From: Combretum micranthum
Taxonomy: Eukaryota > Streptophyta > Magnoliopsida > Myrtales > Combretaceae
Length of the DNA: 64,000 bases
Direction of reading: 5' to 3'
Assembly (NCBI GenBank): GCA_024138025.1
Contig: JAMXBD010002218.1
Coordinates: forward strand, 124,001 to 188,000
In this document: positions 61,562-64,000 of the stretch, piece after piece
Layout of the letters: each line of letters opens with the position of its first letter
How positions within the stretch are numbered: position 1 is the stretch's first letter
Notes under the pieces: model-generated
Databases searched by the model: none
Seen by the model: the letters and a program-made list of their open reading frames with translations, nothing else
Told to the model about the DNA's origin: nothing
Translations under genes and position numbers: made by a program

Positions 61562-61570
61562 TATATAAGC
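61562..61570 (+). promoter_or_regulatory. TATA box of LTR C
   Basis: TATATAAGC followed by TTAAGTTAG is conserved with C' (41433-41425, minus strand). Donor-like sites AAG|GTAAGAA (GT at 61864) and AAG|GTAAGTT (GT at 62013) follow and are conserved in C', supporting transcription rightwards. Confidence 0.6.
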
Positions 61571-63769
61571 TTAAGTTAGTTACAAATTGAGCTCATTACT
61601 CTCACAAAATCACCCCAAAAACATAGCTACAAAAGGAAGTGCGTCCAACCCATTCCTTTTCCTTTTCCTTTCCCTTGCAACATCTTCACCTAGAAAGCTT
61701 AGAAACCTTTGTAAGACCAAACATAAGCCTCTAGCTTACTTCTCATATCCTATCTACACACCAACCACATCAAGAACATCAATTTCCCTCTCCAACAACA
61801 TCCAAAATCAAGTAAAAAATTCTTGGTTGCCATAAGAGCCAAGTAGGAACCTAGCTGAACAAGGTAAGAATGTTTGCTAGAAATAGTAAACTTCCCTTAT
61901 GGTTAATGTTGTTAACTCCTAATTTAGTTAGGAACTCATCATCTAACCTTTGATATAGGTTTGATTCTTGCTTAAAAGGGAATTGAAAATCCTTTTTCTA
62001 TTCCAAGCCAAGGTAAGTTCTAAACTATCAACCTATCTTTGTTATATTTATGTATAGACTTTAGGATGAATTGTTTAGTATTGAAGAAAGGTTATATAGT
62101 TGAATGAAGTTGCTAATCCATTGATGAATTCAAGTGGATGGATGGTTGATATGTTAGAAATGTTTAGATATTGTTGGAAAAGAAAAACAACAACTTAGAA
62201 GTATTATAAATATGGTAATAGTAAATTTGGATTTATGAATAAAGTGGACAAAACAAGACTCAAATTTCATCTAATCTAGTCTAAATTCATATCTAATGCT
62301 TCTAAGACCTTATATGAACATACAACTTGATAAAACAAGCTTTAAAAGCATGATTAGGAGTTCTACATTACAAGAAAAGTATTATGAACAAATTCATAGA
62401 AATAACATATATTAATACCTCTATAAATTATGAATGAGCTTAGGATATGAATGAAGGCTTACATGAGATCCTCTAAAATAATATACAATCAAAAGAAACT
62501 TAAAAGAATTAAACAATAAAAATTCTTTTCTATAAGAATCAATACTTTAAGAAATCACAAACTAGAATTCACTCAGTTTCACTCTTAAACCAACATCAAT
62601 GTTACTGTTATTCCTATAAGTATAATTATGATTATTGCTATTATTATGACTACTAAGTATAGTATTCAGTATTGTCGATATTTTCATCACGAGTCATGAA
62701 TGATTATTAATACTGTTATTTTCACGTTAACACCACTATATCTATATTATCATCAATACTATTATTATTTTGTCACTAGTATTATTATTTACTAATAGTT
62801 AAAATTATTGTTATTCTTATACTTGTTTTATTACTAATATTGATATTAACATTTCAAACTAATATTACTGATAATATTGTAGTATTAAACTTATTTGTTT
62901 TGCAATAAAAATAAAATTTAAGTATAATAAAAAATTTGATATATCTAAACTCTATAGACATACGATTTTATAACTTTTGAAAGGTATAGATACTAGAATA
63001 TACCTTAAATAAATAAAAATACCAATTTGGGAGACAATAAGGTTGACAAGTAAATAATTAATAAATAAAAATCTTCTACTAAAGCAGTATAACTTAAAAA
63101 AGACAAACCCTTTGAATAAAAATATAGATAGCAATTAAAACCGAGAGAAACAAATAAAAACAAATAACAGATAAATATTCTTTACTATATAAATTAAAAT
63201 CTTAATAAAAACTTATCAAATACCGATACGAATAATTAGGCACCTATGAGGATTCAATTAAATTATTTAACGATACAGCAACACCTTTAAATTATAGGAA
63301 GACTTCTCTTACAGAAATAATCCAATAATAAATCTCTGTTATTTCCTTTCATAGGAAAATAGATCAATTCCTGGACTTCCAGTAGCTTATACAACAATTT
63401 AGCAAGGACCATAGGTGAGGGAATTCTAATGATCTATTATTTGCTTATGATTGCTACTGTTTGCTATTATGTTAATTGTATTGCTTGTATGTGGAATGAC
63501 TGATTGATATTAGTGTTATCATATGCATGATCACCTGAATAAATGGATAAAGATAATAATTCGACTAAACTAATTGGATATACTCATCGCATGTGCTTGA
63601 TCCTTATAGGAAATGTCCTGAATTTGAGATCAAAAGTATTTTGAAATGCATTTTTAAAGAAATCTGACTTGGAATATCCATGTTGCTTTTATATCCTTTG
63701 AAAAGGACGAATCTATACTAAAGGAGTTTATGAGATAAACATGGGACATTTCTGAGTATTGTTGTGACA

Positions 63770-63904
63770 GTGGATGTTGCCTGAGTTGGGGTCCACTAGT
63801 CACGTGGCGATAGATGTTACCTGAGTTGGGGTCTATCTGCTGGATTTACCTTTAGTAGGTGATGGTCAGTATTGGCAGTAGATTTTACCCGAGTCGGGAT
63901 CTAC
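63770..63904 (+). repeat. Three copies of a 27-nt hairpin motif near the end of LTR C
   Basis: Copies at 63770-63796, 63810-63836 and 63878-63904 share GATGTTACCTGAGTTGGGGTC with changes. Each can fold with outer arms GTGGA/TCCAC, ATAGA/TCTAT and GTAGA/TCTAC. The inner CCCGA/TCGGG (third copy) is CCTGA/TTGGG in the others. A decayed relative (GTCGTCGCCTGAGTCAG) is in LTR A near 55201-55217. Confidence 0.75.
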
Positions 63905-64000
63905 TTGCTTGATTCACCATAAATTGGTGATGGTTAGTGAAGATCACCATTAAATTAGCATTATATATATTTAAATATTAACCAGCATAGATCATATGAA

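Larger units (their letters stand above)
59003..64000 (+). mobile_element. LTR C, same family as A and C', runs off the right edge
   Basis: It begins TGTAATCCCCCAAATTTTAC. It is colinear with the minus strand of C': TATATAAGCTTAAGTTAG near 61562, the CTTTGTAAGACCAAACATAAG region near 61710, CCAAGGTAAGTTC near 62005, and the ATTATTA-rich part 62590-62900. At 4998 bp it is almost as long as C' (5091 bp), so its end should be just past the window. Whether it is a solo LTR or the 5' LTR of a full element cannot be told. The 227-aa minus-strand frame at 60572-61255 is not conserved in C' and is not called a gene. Confidence 0.82.

Noticed and set aside
1..64000. CRISPR arrays, operons, bacterial promoters, phage or plasmid functions
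   Set aside because: No regularly spaced repeats with unique spacers and no prokaryotic gene families; spliced WAK exons and plant LTR elements show a plant nuclear origin.

Overview
The window reads as nuclear DNA of a flowering plant, most likely a eudicot. It is strongly AT-rich, carries spliced remnants of plant-only wall-associated receptor kinase (WAK/WAKL) genes, and is packed with Copia and Gypsy LTR retrotransposon debris, hAT elements and Tourist-like MITEs. I see no intact protein-coding gene, no rRNA or tRNA gene, no CRISPR array and no prokaryotic feature. The long reading frames in the window are gene fragments, retroelement fragments or chance frames.

WAK remnants. Five pieces of WAK-like genes lie on both strands: (1) a signal peptide/GUB_WAK exon plus an EGF exon at 369-1653 (-), with two frameshifts and a TATA box still in place; (2) an isolated EGF exon at 10808-10996 (+); (3) a 5'-truncated kinase end at 16336-17034 (+); (4) a kinase exon at 28347-29452 (-); (5) an EGF exon at 35656-35842 (-). 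Pieces 2+3 and 5+4 are in the right order and strand to be two further genes whose introns were blown apart by transposons. Every piece has stops, frameshifts or lost catalytic residues. This is a decayed receptor-kinase cluster.

Layout. 1-5 kb: WAK pseudogene and its upstream region. 5-8.6 kb: duplicated non-coding block S1 with a hAT insertion (5647-6261). 8.6-9.7 kb: Copia reverse transcriptase/RNase H fragment split by a MITE. 10.8-17 kb: EGF exon, a second hAT, a Sirevirus-like 3' end with LTR, a Gypsy LTR fragment, and the kinase end. 19.5-24.2 kb: duplicated blocks S2 and P1, P1 carrying a second MITE. 24.8-26.1 kb: Copia protease/integrase fragment. 28-35.8 kb: second WAK pseudogene on the minus strand. 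36.5-46.7 kb: Copia element whose integrase is cut by two solo LTRs (5091 bp and 848 bp), each with a perfect 5-bp target-site duplication (TSD). 47.2-58.7 kb: duplicated block P2, split by a solo LTR of about 10 kb (LTR A) that itself holds a 2639-bp solo LTR (B) and a 1637-bp Sirevirus-type solo LTR (D, with a 45-G run). 59.0 kb to the right edge: another copy of the A/C LTR family.

Taken together, a tandem or inverted WAK cluster and its flanks were duplicated, pseudogenised, then hit by successive waves of LTR elements. Most of these were later reduced to solo LTRs by LTR-LTR recombination. The order of events can be read from nesting and from empty sites in the paralogous blocks. The most unusual signals are a three-copy 27-nt hairpin with compensatory changes in the terminal LTR, a short acidic terminal exon shared by two Gypsy LTRs, conserved splice donors inside 5-kb LTRs, and the 45-nt G homopolymer. 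All homology statements come from reading the sequence and recognising motifs; no database search was run.
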